Shown: positions 29,950-38,463, numbered from the stretch's first letter. The stretch: DNA of 64,000 nt from Streptomyces pseudovenezuelae (GCF_029892565.1 NZ_JARXVH010000006.1:1-64000); one strand, 5' to 3'. Made by a program: numbers and translations. The notes: generated from the letters alone by a model not told the origin.

Positions 29950-30602
29950 GCGAGGAGACCACTGATCTGTCGGCGGGCCCGCGCACTGTCGCCGACCTCG
30001 ATCTCAAGCCCGCCCTGGAGGCCGTCCTCATGGTCGTGGACGAGCCCGCGACCGAGGAGCACCTCGCGAAGATACTGCAGCGGCCCAAGCGGAAGATCGG
30101 GGACGCGTTGCGGGAGCTGGCCGACGAGTACGCCGTGCAGGGGCGTGGCTTCGAGCTGCGGCTCATCGCCGGCGGGTGGCGTTTCTACTCCCGGCCCGAG
30201 TACGCGCCGGCCGTCGAAGGGTTCGTCCTGGACGGGCAGCAGGCCCGGCTCACCCAGGCGGCGCTGGAGACCCTCGCGGTCGTCGCGTACCGCCAGCCGG
30301 TCAGCCGCAGCAGGGTCTCGGCGGTCCGCGGAGTCAACTGCGACGGCGTGATGCGCACCCTCCTGCAGCGGGGTCTGGTCGAGGAGGCGGGCACGGAACC
30401 CGAAACAGGTGCGATCCTGTACACGACGACGAACTACTTTCTGGAGCGGATGGGCCTGCGCGGCCTGGACGAGCTCCCGGAGCTCGCGCCCTTCCTCCCT
30501 GAGGCCGAGGCGATCGAGGCGGAGACGCTGGAAGGGGTCCCGTCGTTCGATCCGGATGCACCGGATGCAGATGCAGACGACACGACGACGACGGAACTTT
30601 GA
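29946..30602 (+). CDS. scpB: segregation and condensation protein B
   Basis: 218 residues. GTG 29946 overlaps the scpA stop. Two winged-helix units are apparent: LKPALEAVLMVVDEPATEEH with LAKILQRPKRKIGDALREL, then ARLTQAALETLAVVAYRQPV and RVSAVRGVNCDGVMRTLLQR. ScpB dimers bind ScpA in the SMC complex. The C-terminal ~30 residues are acidic and unstructured. The stop overlaps the next ATG (TGATG). Confidence 0.96.
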   Translation: MSEETTDLSAGPRTVADLDLKPALEAVLMVVDEPATEEHLAKILQRPKRKIGDALRELADEYAVQGRGFELRLIAGGWRFYSRPEYAPAVEGFVLDGQQARLTQAALETLAVVAYRQPVSRSRVSAVRGVNCDGVMRTLLQRGLVEEAGTEPETGAILYTTTNYFLERMGLRGLDELPELAPFLPEAEAIEAETLEGVPSFDPDAPDADADDTTTTEL

Positions 30603-31795
30603 TGCGAAGCAGTGGCAGTGGCAGTGGCGGCGGTAGTGGCAGGAACAGCGGGCGCGGCAATCCCCGCGGTGCCGGTGGGGGCAACCCCCGCGGTTCCGGT
30701 GGCGGTGGCGGTGGCGGCTCCCGGGGTTCCGGTGGGGGCGGCGGCTCCCGGGGTTCCGGCGGTGGGGGCGGCTCCCAGCCCAGGGGCGCGGGAGGGCGCG
30801 ACGACAAGCCGAAGCGTCCCGGCAAGCCCCGTCCCGAGGAGCGCCGCTACGACGTAGGCCCGGCGGCCTCCCACGAGGGTCCGAAGTCCGGGCGCGGCGC
30901 CTCCGCGCGCGGTGGTGCCAAGGGCGGTCCCAGGCAGGGCCAGGGCACCGGACGCGGGCGCTCGGTGCCGGCGACCTCGCGTGAGTACGACGCGCGGGCC
31001 GAGGAGCGCAACCGGGAGCGGTACGCGGGCAAGAAGGACATCAAGCCGCCCAAGACCTTCCCGGGCGCCGAGCAGGAGGGCGAGCGGCTGCAGAAGATCC
31101 TCGCGCGCGCGGGCTACGGCTCCCGGCGTGCCTGCGAGGAGCTGATCGAGCAGTCCCGCGTCGAGGTCAACGGCGAGATCGTCGTCGAGCAGGGCAAGCG
31201 GGTCGACCCGGAGCACGACGAGGTCAAGGTCGACGGGCTGACCGTCGCCACGCAGTCGTACCAGTTCTTCTCGCTGAACAAGCCCGCCGGTGTCGTCTCC
31301 ACCATGGAGGACCCCGACGGGCGTCAGAACCTCGGCGACTACGTCACCAACCGGGAGACGCGGCTCTTCCACGTGGGGCGGCTCGACACCGAGACCGAGG
31401 GCGTGATCCTGCTCACCAACCACGGCGAGCTGGCGCACCGGCTGACCCACCCCAAGTACGGCGTGAAGAAGACCTACCTCGCCGCCATCGTGGGCCCGAT
31501 CCCGCGCGACCTGGGCAAGCAGCTCAAGGACGGCATCCAGCTGGAGGACGGGTACGCGCGTGCGGACCACTTCCGGGTGGTCGAGCAGACCGGCAAGAAC
31601 TACCTGGTCGAGGTCACCCTGCACGAGGGTCGCAAGCACATCGTGCGCCGCATGCTCGCGGAGGCCGGCTTCCCGGTCGAGAAGCTGGTGCGCACGTCCT
31701 TCGGGCCGATCACGCTGGGCGACCAGAAGTCGGGCTGGCTGCGGCGGCTGTCGAACACCGAGGTCGGGATGCTGATGCAGGAGGTCGACCTCTAG
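30602..31795 (+). CDS. rRNA pseudouridine synthase (RluB/RsuA family)
   Basis: 397 residues. ATG 30602 overlaps the scpB stop. Residues ~1-155 are a Gly/Ser/Arg-rich, repetitive low-complexity extension with GSRGSGGGG-type units. An S4 domain (~160-215) has GERLQKILARAGYGSRRACE and EVNGEIV. The catalytic core contains FHVGRLDTETEGVILLTN with the catalytic Asp at ~262 and ALHEGRK-like LHEGRKHIVRRMLAEAGF. Homologues modify 23S rRNA (RluB). Its position after scpB is conserved in actinobacteria. Confidence 0.93.
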   Translation: MRSSGSGSGGGSGRNSGRGNPRGAGGGNPRGSGGGGGGGSRGSGGGGGSRGSGGGGGSQPRGAGGRDDKPKRPGKPRPEERRYDVGPAASHEGPKSGRGASARGGAKGGPRQGQGTGRGRSVPATSREYDARAEERNRERYAGKKDIKPPKTFPGAEQEGERLQKILARAGYGSRRACEELIEQSRVEVNGEIVVEQGKRVDPEHDEVKVDGLTVATQSYQFFSLNKPAGVVSTMEDPDGRQNLGDYVTNRETRLFHVGRLDTETEGVILLTNHGELAHRLTHPKYGVKKTYLAAIVGPIPRDLGKQLKDGIQLEDGYARADHFRVVEQTGKNYLVEVTLHEGRKHIVRRMLAEAGFPVEKLVRTSFGPITLGDQKSGWLRRLSNTEVGMLMQEVDL

Positions 31796-31903
31796 GACGA
31801 CCTCAGTTCCTGAACGGCCGGTCCTGGATTTTCTCCGGGGCCGGCCGATGCGTTTTCGCCCTGTCGGCGGTCTGTATGGCTGACGGCGAGACGAGGAGCG
31901 GGC

Positions 31904-32050
31904 ATGGATACGACGACAGAGCCCTGCCGGTGGCAGAGGCGCGGGATCGCCACCGACACGCTTGGGACGGCGCCTGACGGGCGCCCAGGGGCCGCTGTGG
32001 CCGATGCGGGGCCGTTCGGGCGTCCCGGGTGCCCCGAGGTGCTGTCGTGA
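31904..32050 (+). CDS. small ORF (48 aa) coupled to the next gene
   Basis: ATG 31904 has a good GAGGAG site (31892-31897) 6 nt upstream. The 48-residue product starts MDTTTEPCRWQRRGIAT and ends GCPEVLS. Its stop TGA overlaps the GTG start of the following gene (GTGA at 32047-32050), the pattern of translational coupling. I do not recognise the product. It could be a real small protein or a leader peptide for the downstream gene. Confidence 0.5.
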   Translation: MDTTTEPCRWQRRGIATDTLGTAPDGRPGAAVADAGPFGRPGCPEVLS

Positions 32051-32646
32051 ACTCAGGGGAGCTGCTGGAGCGTTCGCTCGCCTATGCGCTGGGGAGCGTG
32101 GCCGGGGTCGTGCCCGGGAGTCTGGGGCGGGGCACGCCGTGCGGGGAGTGGGACCTGGGTGAGCTGCTCGGGCATCTCGACGACGCGCTGGAGGCGCTGC
32201 ACGAAGGGCTGACCGGCGGGCGGATCGGGCTGTTCCCCGGGGTGCCGGGGGCGGATCCGGCGTGCGCGTTCCGCACGCGTGCGTGCGCGGTGCTGGGCGC
32301 GTGGGCGGCCGGGCCGCCGGCGGAGACGGTCCTGGTGGGCGAACGGCCGCTGGACGTGCGGGTGATGGGGGCCGTGGGCGCCGTGGAGATCGCCGTGCAC
32401 GGCTGGGACGTGGCACAGGCCTGCGGGCGGCCACGGCCCATCCCGGTCCCGCTGGCGGCCGAACTGCTGCCCGTGGCGCGGTGCGTCGTCGCGCGGGAGG
32501 ACCGGGGCGAGCGGTTCGGCGTGCCGGTCGCCGTGCCGGCCTGGGCGGGACTCGACGTCCGGCTGCTGGCGTTCCTCGGGCGGCTCGATTCGTCTCCGGG
32601 CGCGGGCAAGGGCGAGGGCGGGTGTCGGCCGGAGGCGCGGGGGTAG
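32047..32646 (+). CDS. mycothiol-dependent maleylpyruvate isomerase-like (TIGR03086/MDMPI) protein
   Basis: 199 residues. GTG 32047 overlaps the small ORF's stop. DinB/MDMPI-like four-helix features are CGEWDLGELLGHLDDALEAL and VEIAVHGWDVAQACG, which supply the conserved His/Glu/His metal-binding pattern. The family includes mycothiol-dependent isomerases and transferases in actinobacteria. The substrate is unknown. The last residues (PGAGKGEGGCRPEARG) look unstructured. Confidence 0.75.
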   Translation: MNSGELLERSLAYALGSVAGVVPGSLGRGTPCGEWDLGELLGHLDDALEALHEGLTGGRIGLFPGVPGADPACAFRTRACAVLGAWAAGPPAETVLVGERPLDVRVMGAVGAVEIAVHGWDVAQACGRPRPIPVPLAAELLPVARCVVAREDRGERFGVPVAVPAWAGLDVRLLAFLGRLDSSPGAGKGEGGCRPEARG

Positions 32647-32755
32647 GCGCGGCGGTGACGGTGTTCGCGTCGTCGCGGTCCCAGGAGGCGTCCGGCGCCC
32701 GGGAGTTGTGACACAGGGACGCCGACCGAGGGGTTGTGGAAGGGCGTTCGCGCTC

Positions 32756-32778
32756 TTTATAGTCGCATTGACTATTAA
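32756..32778. promoter_or_regulatory. palindromic operator before the NrtR-like gene
   Basis: TTTATAGTC(gcatt)GACTATTAA: perfect 6-bp inner arms ATAGTC/GACTAT, extended with one mismatch to 9 bp. It ends 14 nt before the ATG. It is strikingly AT-rich compared with its surroundings. Position and symmetry suggest autoregulation by the adjacent Nudix/winged-helix regulator. Confidence 0.7.
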
Positions 32779-32791
32779 GGGGCGGGGGTGC

Positions 32792-33526
32792 ATGGGCCAC
32801 ACGCAGCCGCACGGCTACGACAAGTACGCCTACGAGCCCTTCGCCGTCACCGTCGACCTCGCCGTCCTCACCATCCGCTCCGGCGCCCTGCACGTCCTGC
32901 TCGTCGAGCGCGGCCAGGACCCCTACGCCGGTCACTGGGCGCTCCCCGGCGGCTTCGTGGAACCGAGCGAGTCGGCCGAGACGGCCGCGCGGCGTGAACT
33001 CGCCGAGGAGACAGGGCTCGCCGACGTCACCGGGCTGCACCTGGAGCAGCTGCGGACCTACAGTGAGCCCGACCGCGACCCCCGTATGCGGGTCGTGTCC
33101 GTCGCCTTCACCGCGCTGCTGCCCGACGCGCCCGAGCCGCACGCGGGCAGCGACGCGGCGCGGGCGGGCTGGCTGGCGTACGACAAACCCCGGCCGCTCG
33201 CCTTCGACCACGACCGGATCCTCGCCGACGCCCACGAACACGTGGGCACGCAGCTTGAGTTGACCTGTCTCGCCACCGCCTTCTGTCCGGCCGAGTTCAC
33301 GCTCGGCGAGCTCCAGCACGTCTACGAGACGGTGTGGGGCACCGCCCTCGACCGGCCCAACTTCCGCCGCAAGGTGCTCGCCACGCCCGGCTTCGTCGAA
33401 CCGGTGCCGGGCGCCGCGCGCCTGACCGGCGGCCGCGGCAAACCGGCGGCGCTGTACCGCGCGGGCACCGCGACCACCCTCCAGCCCCCTCTGCTCCGGC
33501 CGAATCCGGAAGGACGTTCCGCATGA
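32792..33526 (+). CDS. NrtR-like Nudix regulator
   Basis: 244 residues. ATG 32792 is preceded by GGGGG. The N-terminal Nudix domain has a complete Nudix box at ~54-76 (GFVEPSE, RELAEETGL), so hydrolase activity may be retained. A C-terminal winged-helix region (~160-225) includes FTLGELQHVYETVWG and NFRRKVLATPGFVEP, the arrangement of NrtR, a repressor of NAD-metabolism genes that responds to ADP-ribose. Its start codon sits directly after a palindrome, and the ADP-ribosylglycohydrolase gene overlaps its stop (ATGA). Exact ligand and regulon are inferred. Confidence 0.88.
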   Translation: MGHTQPHGYDKYAYEPFAVTVDLAVLTIRSGALHVLLVERGQDPYAGHWALPGGFVEPSESAETAARRELAEETGLADVTGLHLEQLRTYSEPDRDPRMRVVSVAFTALLPDAPEPHAGSDAARAGWLAYDKPRPLAFDHDRILADAHEHVGTQLELTCLATAFCPAEFTLGELQHVYETVWGTALDRPNFRRKVLATPGFVEPVPGAARLTGGRGKPAALYRAGTATTLQPPLLRPNPEGRSA

Positions 33527-34545
33527 CCAGCACGATCGTCGACAAACGCGCAGCCACGGGGGCCCTGATCGGCCTCGCACTCGGGGACGCGCTCGGATTC
33601 CCGACCGAGTTCAACGACGTCCCCTCGATCATCGCCAAGTTCGGGCCCTGGCGGCAGATGCCACTCATCAAGCCCGCGATCGTCTCCGACGACACGCAGA
33701 TGACCCTGGCGGTGGCCCGGGGAATGCGCACCGCCATGGACCGCGGGGCGCTCGGGCCCGAGGACATGGCGGTGACCGTGCGACAGGAGTTCATCGCCTG
33801 GAACCGCTCCCCAGACAACAATCGAGCCCCAGGCAACACCTGCCTGCGTGCCTGCGAGTTGCTGGAGAACCCGGACCTGCCCTGGCAGGACGCCAGCCAG
33901 ATGGGCTCCAAGGGCTGCGGCGCCAACATGCGCGTGGCGCCCCTCGGACTCGCCCCCGGGCTGAGCGACGAACAGCGCGCGGGCGCCGCCCAGTTGCAGG
34001 CCGCCCTCACCCACGGGCACCCCACGGCGCTGGCCGCCTCCGACCTCACCGGCCGCGCCGTGCACCTGCTCGCGCAGGGCGCCGAGCCGGCCGAGCTCCT
34101 CGACCAGCTGCGCTCGTACGCCGACGACAACCGCAGCCACTACCACCAGTCCTGGCTCGGCGACCTGTGGACCCGCAGCCAGGACCCCGGGCCCGAGGAG
34201 TTCATCGCCCGCGGCTGGGACGAGTGCCTGGCGATCCTCGACCGGCTCCAGGTCGCCCTGCACACCTCCTCGTCCGAGACCGACCCGTGCCTGGCCACCG
34301 GCGCGGGCTGGATCGCCGAAGAGGCCCTGGCGACCGGCCTGTTGTGCTTCCTGTTCTTCGCCGACGAGCCGGTCACCGCCATCCGGCGGGCCGCCTGCAG
34401 CTCCGGCGACTCGGACTCGATCGCCTGTCTGGCCGGGGCCTTCGCGGGCGCCCACCGCGGCGCCGAGGCCTGGCCGACGGAGTGGGCCGACCGCATCGAG
34501 TACCAGAGCGACCTCATGACCCTCGGGGCCCTCTGGGATTCTTGA
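33523..34545 (+). CDS. ADP-ribosylglycohydrolase family protein
   Basis: 340 residues. ATG 33523 overlaps the regulator's stop. DraG/ARH hallmarks are ATGALIGLALGDALGFPTEF, the metal-binding SDDTQMTLA (~55-63) and CSSGDSDSIACLAGAFAGA near residue 300. These enzymes remove ADP-ribose from proteins, nucleic acids or small molecules using two Mg ions. Both metal motifs are intact. It is the second gene of the NrtR-led operon and is followed after 3 nt by an RlaP-type nucleotidyltransferase. Confidence 0.92.
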   Translation: MTSTIVDKRAATGALIGLALGDALGFPTEFNDVPSIIAKFGPWRQMPLIKPAIVSDDTQMTLAVARGMRTAMDRGALGPEDMAVTVRQEFIAWNRSPDNNRAPGNTCLRACELLENPDLPWQDASQMGSKGCGANMRVAPLGLAPGLSDEQRAGAAQLQAALTHGHPTALAASDLTGRAVHLLAQGAEPAELLDQLRSYADDNRSHYHQSWLGDLWTRSQDPGPEEFIARGWDECLAILDRLQVALHTSSSETDPCLATGAGWIAEEALATGLLCFLFFADEPVTAIRRAACSSGDSDSIACLAGAFAGAHRGAEAWPTEWADRIEYQSDLMTLGALWDS

Positions 34546-34548
34546 GCC

Positions 34549-35298
34549 GTGATCGACACCCTGGACATCGACCTGAGGCCGGTGGTCGCCGAACAGCCCG
34601 ATCCGGTGCTGTTCGCGACCGTCTCCGGCGCGCATCTGTACGGCTTCCCGTCCCGCGACTCGGACGTGGACCTGCGAGGCGTCCACCTGCTGCCCACGGC
34701 GGCGCTGGTGGGGCTGCGCGAGCCCGAGGAGACCCGCTCCCGGATGTGGGACCGCGACGGCGTCGAGATGGACCTGGTCACGCACGACCTGCGCAAGTTC
34801 GTACGGCTGATGCTGCGGCGCAACGGCTATGTGCTGGAGCAGCTGCTCTCGCCCCTCGTCGTGCACACCACCGACGCGCACCGCGAACTGGTCGCGCTCG
34901 CGCCCGACGTCCTCACCGGCCATCACGCCCACCACTACCGGGGGTTCGCGGTGACCCAGTGGCGGCTGTTCGAGAAGACCGGCGAACTCAAGCCGCTGCT
35001 CTACACCTTCCGCGCCCTGCTGACCGGCGTGCACCTCATGCGCAGCGGAGAGGTGCGGGCCCATCTGCCCACGCTGCTCGGCGAGGTGGACGCGCCCGCC
35101 TATCTGCCGGAGCTGATCGCGGCGAAGGCGGAGCGGGAGCACGGGGACGCCGATGTCGACCACGCGCGCGTGCTGGCCGACGTGGAGCGGCTGCACGGCG
35201 TGCTCGACGCGGCGCAGGAGGCGTCGGCGCTACCCGACGCGCCCGTCGCCCACGACGCCCTGCACGACTTCGTCGTACGGGTCCGGCTGGCGGGCTGA
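34549..35298 (+). CDS. RlaP-type predicted nucleotidyltransferase
   Basis: 249 residues, GTG start 3 nt after the ADP-ribosylglycohydrolase stop. The nucleotidyltransferase core is TVSGAHLYGFPSRDSDVDLRGVHL, with the DxD metal ligands intact but the usual GS pair shifted to SGA, and a third acidic residue in GVEMDLVTHDL. The C-terminal half is helical. PF10127 (RlaP, YcgL-like) proteins are predicted partners of RNA repair and end-modification genes; no activity is proved. Its last 69 nt overlap the convergent paralogue. Confidence 0.82.
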   Translation: MIDTLDIDLRPVVAEQPDPVLFATVSGAHLYGFPSRDSDVDLRGVHLLPTAALVGLREPEETRSRMWDRDGVEMDLVTHDLRKFVRLMLRRNGYVLEQLLSPLVVHTTDAHRELVALAPDVLTGHHAHHYRGFAVTQWRLFEKTGELKPLLYTFRALLTGVHLMRSGEVRAHLPTLLGEVDAPAYLPELIAAKAEREHGDADVDHARVLADVERLHGVLDAAQEASALPDAPVAHDALHDFVVRVRLAG

Positions 35299-36033
35299 GG
35301 CGCGGCGGACGCGGACCAGGAAGGCCTCGACGCGGGCCCGGTCCGGCTCCTCGGGGAGCGGGCTGCGGCGCAGTGCCTCGTCGGTCTCGGCCGCCAAGTG
35401 GGCCATCCGTGCCTCGACTTCGGGCCAGGAGACCTCGCCGCGCTTGACGGCGAGCAACGGCTCGCGTCCATCGCCCACGTCGAGCGTGAGGGCGCCCGTG
35501 CGCAGCAGGTCGCGGGCGCTCGTCAGGAGGCGCAGGAGGTGCATCGCGTGCTTCCAGCGCGGGGCGCCGTGCGTGCGGACGCCGGCCTCCAGCTTTCGGC
35601 GCTGGCCGAGCGCGTAGCGCGTGAACGTCTCGTGGACCTGGCGGGAGAGGAACGCCTCGCGCAGGGCGAGGAGTTCACGGCCCGTGTCGTCGACGTACTC
35701 GACGAGCGGCGAGTGCAGGCACTCCAGGATGTTCGGGTTCGCGCGCAGCGCCAGCTCGCAGAAGCGCTCCAGCTCCCAGCTGAACTGCTCCGGCGCCGGG
35801 CCCTCGACATGCGTCGGCGGCTTCTCGAAGCGCCAGAACAGGGGAGTGGGGGCGAGGAAGACGCCCCGCCGGTCGGTGTCGCTGCCCTCCGTCGCCAGAC
35901 CGAAGGCCCGCGACCCCATCACGCACGCGTAGACGGTGTGGTCGCGGACCAGGGCCTCGGGCGGCACGGCGGACGGGACGCCGGTGGACGTGGCCGAGCC
36001 GGAGCGGGTCGTGGACGGGAGCGGGCTGGTCAT
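35230..36033 (-). CDS. second RlaP-type predicted nucleotidyltransferase
   Basis: 267 residues. The nucleotidyltransferase core is ACVMGSRAFGLATEGSDTDRRGVF, a canonical GS(x)nDxD motif, followed by a helical region (LRANPNILECLHSPLVEYVD). It is a diverged paralogue of the protein at 34549, placed tail to tail with a 69-nt overlap. Its start lies 22 nt after the Rieske gene stop on the same strand, but TACTGT 13 nt upstream of the ATG suggests a separate, possibly leaderless transcript. Confidence 0.82.
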   Translation of the reverse strand: MTSPLPSTTRSGSATSTGVPSAVPPEALVRDHTVYACVMGSRAFGLATEGSDTDRRGVFLAPTPLFWRFEKPPTHVEGPAPEQFSWELERFCELALRANPNILECLHSPLVEYVDDTGRELLALREAFLSRQVHETFTRYALGQRRKLEAGVRTHGAPRWKHAMHLLRLLTSARDLLRTGALTLDVGDGREPLLAVKRGEVSWPEVEARMAHLAAETDEALRRSPLPEEPDRARVEAFLVRVRRASARQPDPYDEVVQGVVGDGRVG

Positions 36034-36040
36034 GGACGGG

Positions 36041-36046
36041 ACAGTA
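36041..36046 (-). promoter_or_regulatory. -10 candidate of the second RlaP-type gene
   Basis: TACTGT on the - strand, first base 13 nt before the ATG at 36033; it lies between the Rieske stop and this gene. Confidence 0.35.
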
Positions 36047-36055
36047 CGGGGACCG

Positions 36056-36466
36056 TCACGCCAGGGTGATCGAATTTCCCTCCACCTTGATCTGCTCCGC
36101 GGGCAGCGGCTTCGGCGCCGGGCCCCCTGCCACCGAACCGTCCGCGATCTTGAACTTACTGCCGTGACACGGGCAGTTGATGGTGCCGTCGGAGACGGTC
36201 GTCACCGTGCAGCCCTGGTGTGTGCAGATCGCCGAGAAGGCCTTGAAGTCGTTCTTCGCGGGCTGGGTGACCACGACCTTCTCGTCCTTGAAGATCTTGC
36301 CGCCGCCGACCGGGATGTCGGTCGTCTTCGCCAACTCCTGACCGCTGGAGGCCTTCACGTCGGAGGAGCCGGAGTCACTGTCGTCGCCGTACTTGCTGCA
36401 CCCCACGGCGAGCGCCGAGGCGCCCGTCGCGAGGAGAACCGTGCGGCGCGTCGAGCGGTGGGTCAT
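36056..36466 (-). CDS. Rieske (2Fe-2S) lipoprotein
   Basis: 136 residues. MTHRSTRRTVLLATGASALA combines a twin-arginine pattern with a lipobox-like LAVGC (Cys at ~23), so Tat export as a lipoprotein is likely. The cluster ligands are ICTHQGC and INCPCHGSKF, complete for a Rieske centre. The linker is Ser/Asp-rich. Its ATG overlaps the stop of the membrane protein upstream (ATGA), which argues for a small electron-transfer unit at the membrane. The redox partner is unknown. Confidence 0.92.
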   Translation of the reverse strand: MTHRSTRRTVLLATGASALAVGCSKYGDDSDSGSSDVKASSGQELAKTTDIPVGGGKIFKDEKVVVTQPAKNDFKAFSAICTHQGCTVTTVSDGTINCPCHGSKFKIADGSVAGGPAPKPLPAEQIKVEGNSITLA

Positions 36467-37044
36467 GTCGTCACTCCGAAAGTGCGGAAGAACCAGAGGG
36501 CGGACGTCAGCCAGATGACGGTCAGAGCGGTGAAGACCAGGCCGCCGACGAGCGGCAGCAGCCAGCCGGGAAGCCGCTCCGAGCGAAGCAGCAGCATCTT
36601 GGCACTGAAAGCACCGAAGAAGAAGCAACCCAGGATGGAGTGCAACAAAACGCGCGTTTCGTACGTCTGATAGCCCAGCGCGTACAGGCAGTGCACGGCG
36701 ACCGGGACCGCCACGAGGAACGCGATCCGGCCCGACCAGCGGTGCAGGGTCGACGCCCAACTCGGGCCCGGCAGCTTGCCGTACACCATGAACGCGGAGA
36801 CCAGCTGCACGAGCGCGAAGAAGAACGCGGTCGTCGCCAGCCACGACTTCACCGCGGCGGTGCTGCTGAACCCGGCGAGGTTGAAGGCGGTCCCGGCCGG
36901 GTCGTGGACCTTGCCGTACACCCCGAGGGCGACCGCCACGGCGGCGGCGACCAGGGCGGGGATCAGATAGCGGGCGGCGCCGGAGGCACGGCGGGGCGGT
37001 TCCGGCTGGAAAAACTGCGTGGCGGCGTTCGGGTCGACGGTCAT
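36463..37044 (-). CDS. multi-pass membrane protein (DUF6529-like), Rieske partner
   Basis: 193 residues with five predicted hydrophobic segments. His residues lie in TLHRWSGRIAF, VAVHCLYALG and LLHSILGC within or next to membrane segments, a spacing that recalls b-type haem ligation in cytochrome b561/ferric-reductase-like proteins. Haem binding is an inference. It is translationally coupled to the Rieske lipoprotein downstream. I assign the DUF number from memory only. Confidence 0.7.
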   Translation of the reverse strand: MTVDPNAATQFFQPEPPRRASGAARYLIPALVAAAVAVALGVYGKVHDPAGTAFNLAGFSSTAAVKSWLATTAFFFALVQLVSAFMVYGKLPGPSWASTLHRWSGRIAFLVAVPVAVHCLYALGYQTYETRVLLHSILGCFFFGAFSAKMLLLRSERLPGWLLPLVGGLVFTALTVIWLTSALWFFRTFGVTT

Positions 37045-37099
37045 GGTCGGCTCCCTGGGCGGACGGTGATGTCGCGGACGTGGGGTCGCTGACGTGATG

Positions 37100-37765
37100 T
37101 CAGGGGGTGACGGGGCGTGCCGTGAGCTGCTGTCCGTCGACCGTCACCGCACCCGTCTCCGGGTCGATGGAGGGCGCGGCCGAGGGCTCCTCGTCACGGG
37201 TGACGATGCCGACCTGCCGACCGCCCGGCAGGACGATCCAGCCGCCGTCGACCTTGGCGCCACGCACCGTGGCGGTCGCCCGGTACAGGCCCCCTGGCTT
37301 CTTGGCCTTGTCGGCGGTGAAGGCGTAGTGCCCGCCGGCGACGTCGACCGTGCCGCGGATCCGCTTGCCCTCCTTGAGAGTGCCGGTCAGCGAGTCGCCG
37401 TTCTTCCCGGTCAGCCGCATGCTCCCGTCGTCCTTGACGTCGCCCTTCAGCCACGACTCCTTGGTGCGGCCGTCGCAGAAGTACGCGACCGCCTTGCCGT
37501 CGTGCACCGCGACGGCGACGGCGGACGAGTCGTCGTCGGTACGGCCGGCGTAGTCGGCGTTCGGCACGGGCACCCGCGTCCGCGTCGGCGACGGGCTCGG
37601 CGACTGCGCGGGTTTGGCGGGTGACGGCGACGCCGAGGCGGCGGGCGGCGGCTCCTTTTTCGTGGACGCGACGTTCTTCGTCCCTGTCGTCGCGTTGAGC
37701 GACAGCATGAACACACCGAGCAGTAGTCCCGCGAGCATGGTCAGCAGCGGTCCTGGACGTTTCAT
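37100..37765 (-). CDS. secreted/anchored hypothetical protein
   Basis: 221 residues from ATG 37765, which has GGGGAGGG upstream. One N-terminal hydrophobic segment (PLLTMLAGLLLGVFMLSL) is followed by a Pro/Ser/Thr-rich linker (~40-75) and a globular beta-rich domain with DGKAVAYFCDGRTKESW and ADKAKKPGGLYRATA. I recognise no named family. It lies 55 nt upstream of the membrane/Rieske pair on the same strand and may share its transcript. Confidence 0.75.
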   Translation of the reverse strand: MKRPGPLLTMLAGLLLGVFMLSLNATTGTKNVASTKKEPPPAASASPSPAKPAQSPSPSPTRTRVPVPNADYAGRTDDDSSAVAVAVHDGKAVAYFCDGRTKESWLKGDVKDDGSMRLTGKNGDSLTGTLKEGKRIRGTVDVAGGHYAFTADKAKKPGGLYRATATVRGAKVDGGWIVLPGGRQVGIVTRDEEPSAAPSIDPETGAVTVDGQQLTARPVTP

Positions 37766-37940
37766 CGAAGCCCTCCCCCGAGGCGAGTTTCCTGCCATCA
37801 GAGCGGACCGGCGGCCCCGGCGTAAAGAGGCGCACAGGGGCGTCTCTCGCCAAGTAGCGAAATTGGGTCAATTCGGTGACATTGAGCAGAGTTCGAGGCC
37901 GGGCCCGAACAGTGCCCGGCCCCTCGCGAAAGGCGTGATC

Positions 37941-38363
37941 ATGGCGGGCAACGATCTCGGCGGTCTTTTGGGCGGGCTCCTCGGCGGCGGCCAGGGCAGC
38001 GGCGGCTCCGCCGGCTCCGGCGGCAACATCCTCGGGGCGCTGCTCTCGGCCCTCGGCGGCACCCGGGGCGGCAACGGCTCCGATCCGCTGGGCGGCCTGC
38101 TGGACATGCTCACCAAGTCCGGCCTCGCCCAGCAGAAGGACTCCTGGGTCGGCACCGGCGCCAACGAGTCCGTGACCGGCGCCGAGATCCAGCAGGCACT
38201 GCCCGACAAGACCCTCGACCAGGTCGCCCAGCAGGCCGGCGTCACCCCGGACCAGGCCGCGGACCAGCTGGCCCAGGTGCTGCCGGCGGCCGTCGACAAG
38301 CTGACCCCGAACGGGCAGGTGCCCGCCTCGCTGGAGGACCTGGTGAAGCAGCAGCAGCTGTGA
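37941..38363 (+). CDS. YidB-like (DUF937) protein
   Basis: 140 residues. A Gly-rich N-terminus (NDLGGLLGGLLGGGQ) is followed by the DUF937/YidB domain with DSWVGTGANESVTGAEIQQA and AQQAGVTPDQAADQLAQVLP. ATG 37941 is the natural start for this domain. Function unknown. It is a lone gene divergent from the secreted protein at 37765. Confidence 0.85.
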   Translation: MAGNDLGGLLGGLLGGGQGSGGSAGSGGNILGALLSALGGTRGGNGSDPLGGLLDMLTKSGLAQQKDSWVGTGANESVTGAEIQQALPDKTLDQVAQQAGVTPDQAADQLAQVLPAAVDKLTPNGQVPASLEDLVKQQQL

Positions 38364-38463
38364 GGCGGTGAGCGCGGGGCGCGGCGCCTTCCGTGTCCGA
38401 CCCCGAGGGCGCCGCGTTCGTCTCAGCGGGCGGGCGCCGCGCACCGGTGTCAGTCGGGCTGAC

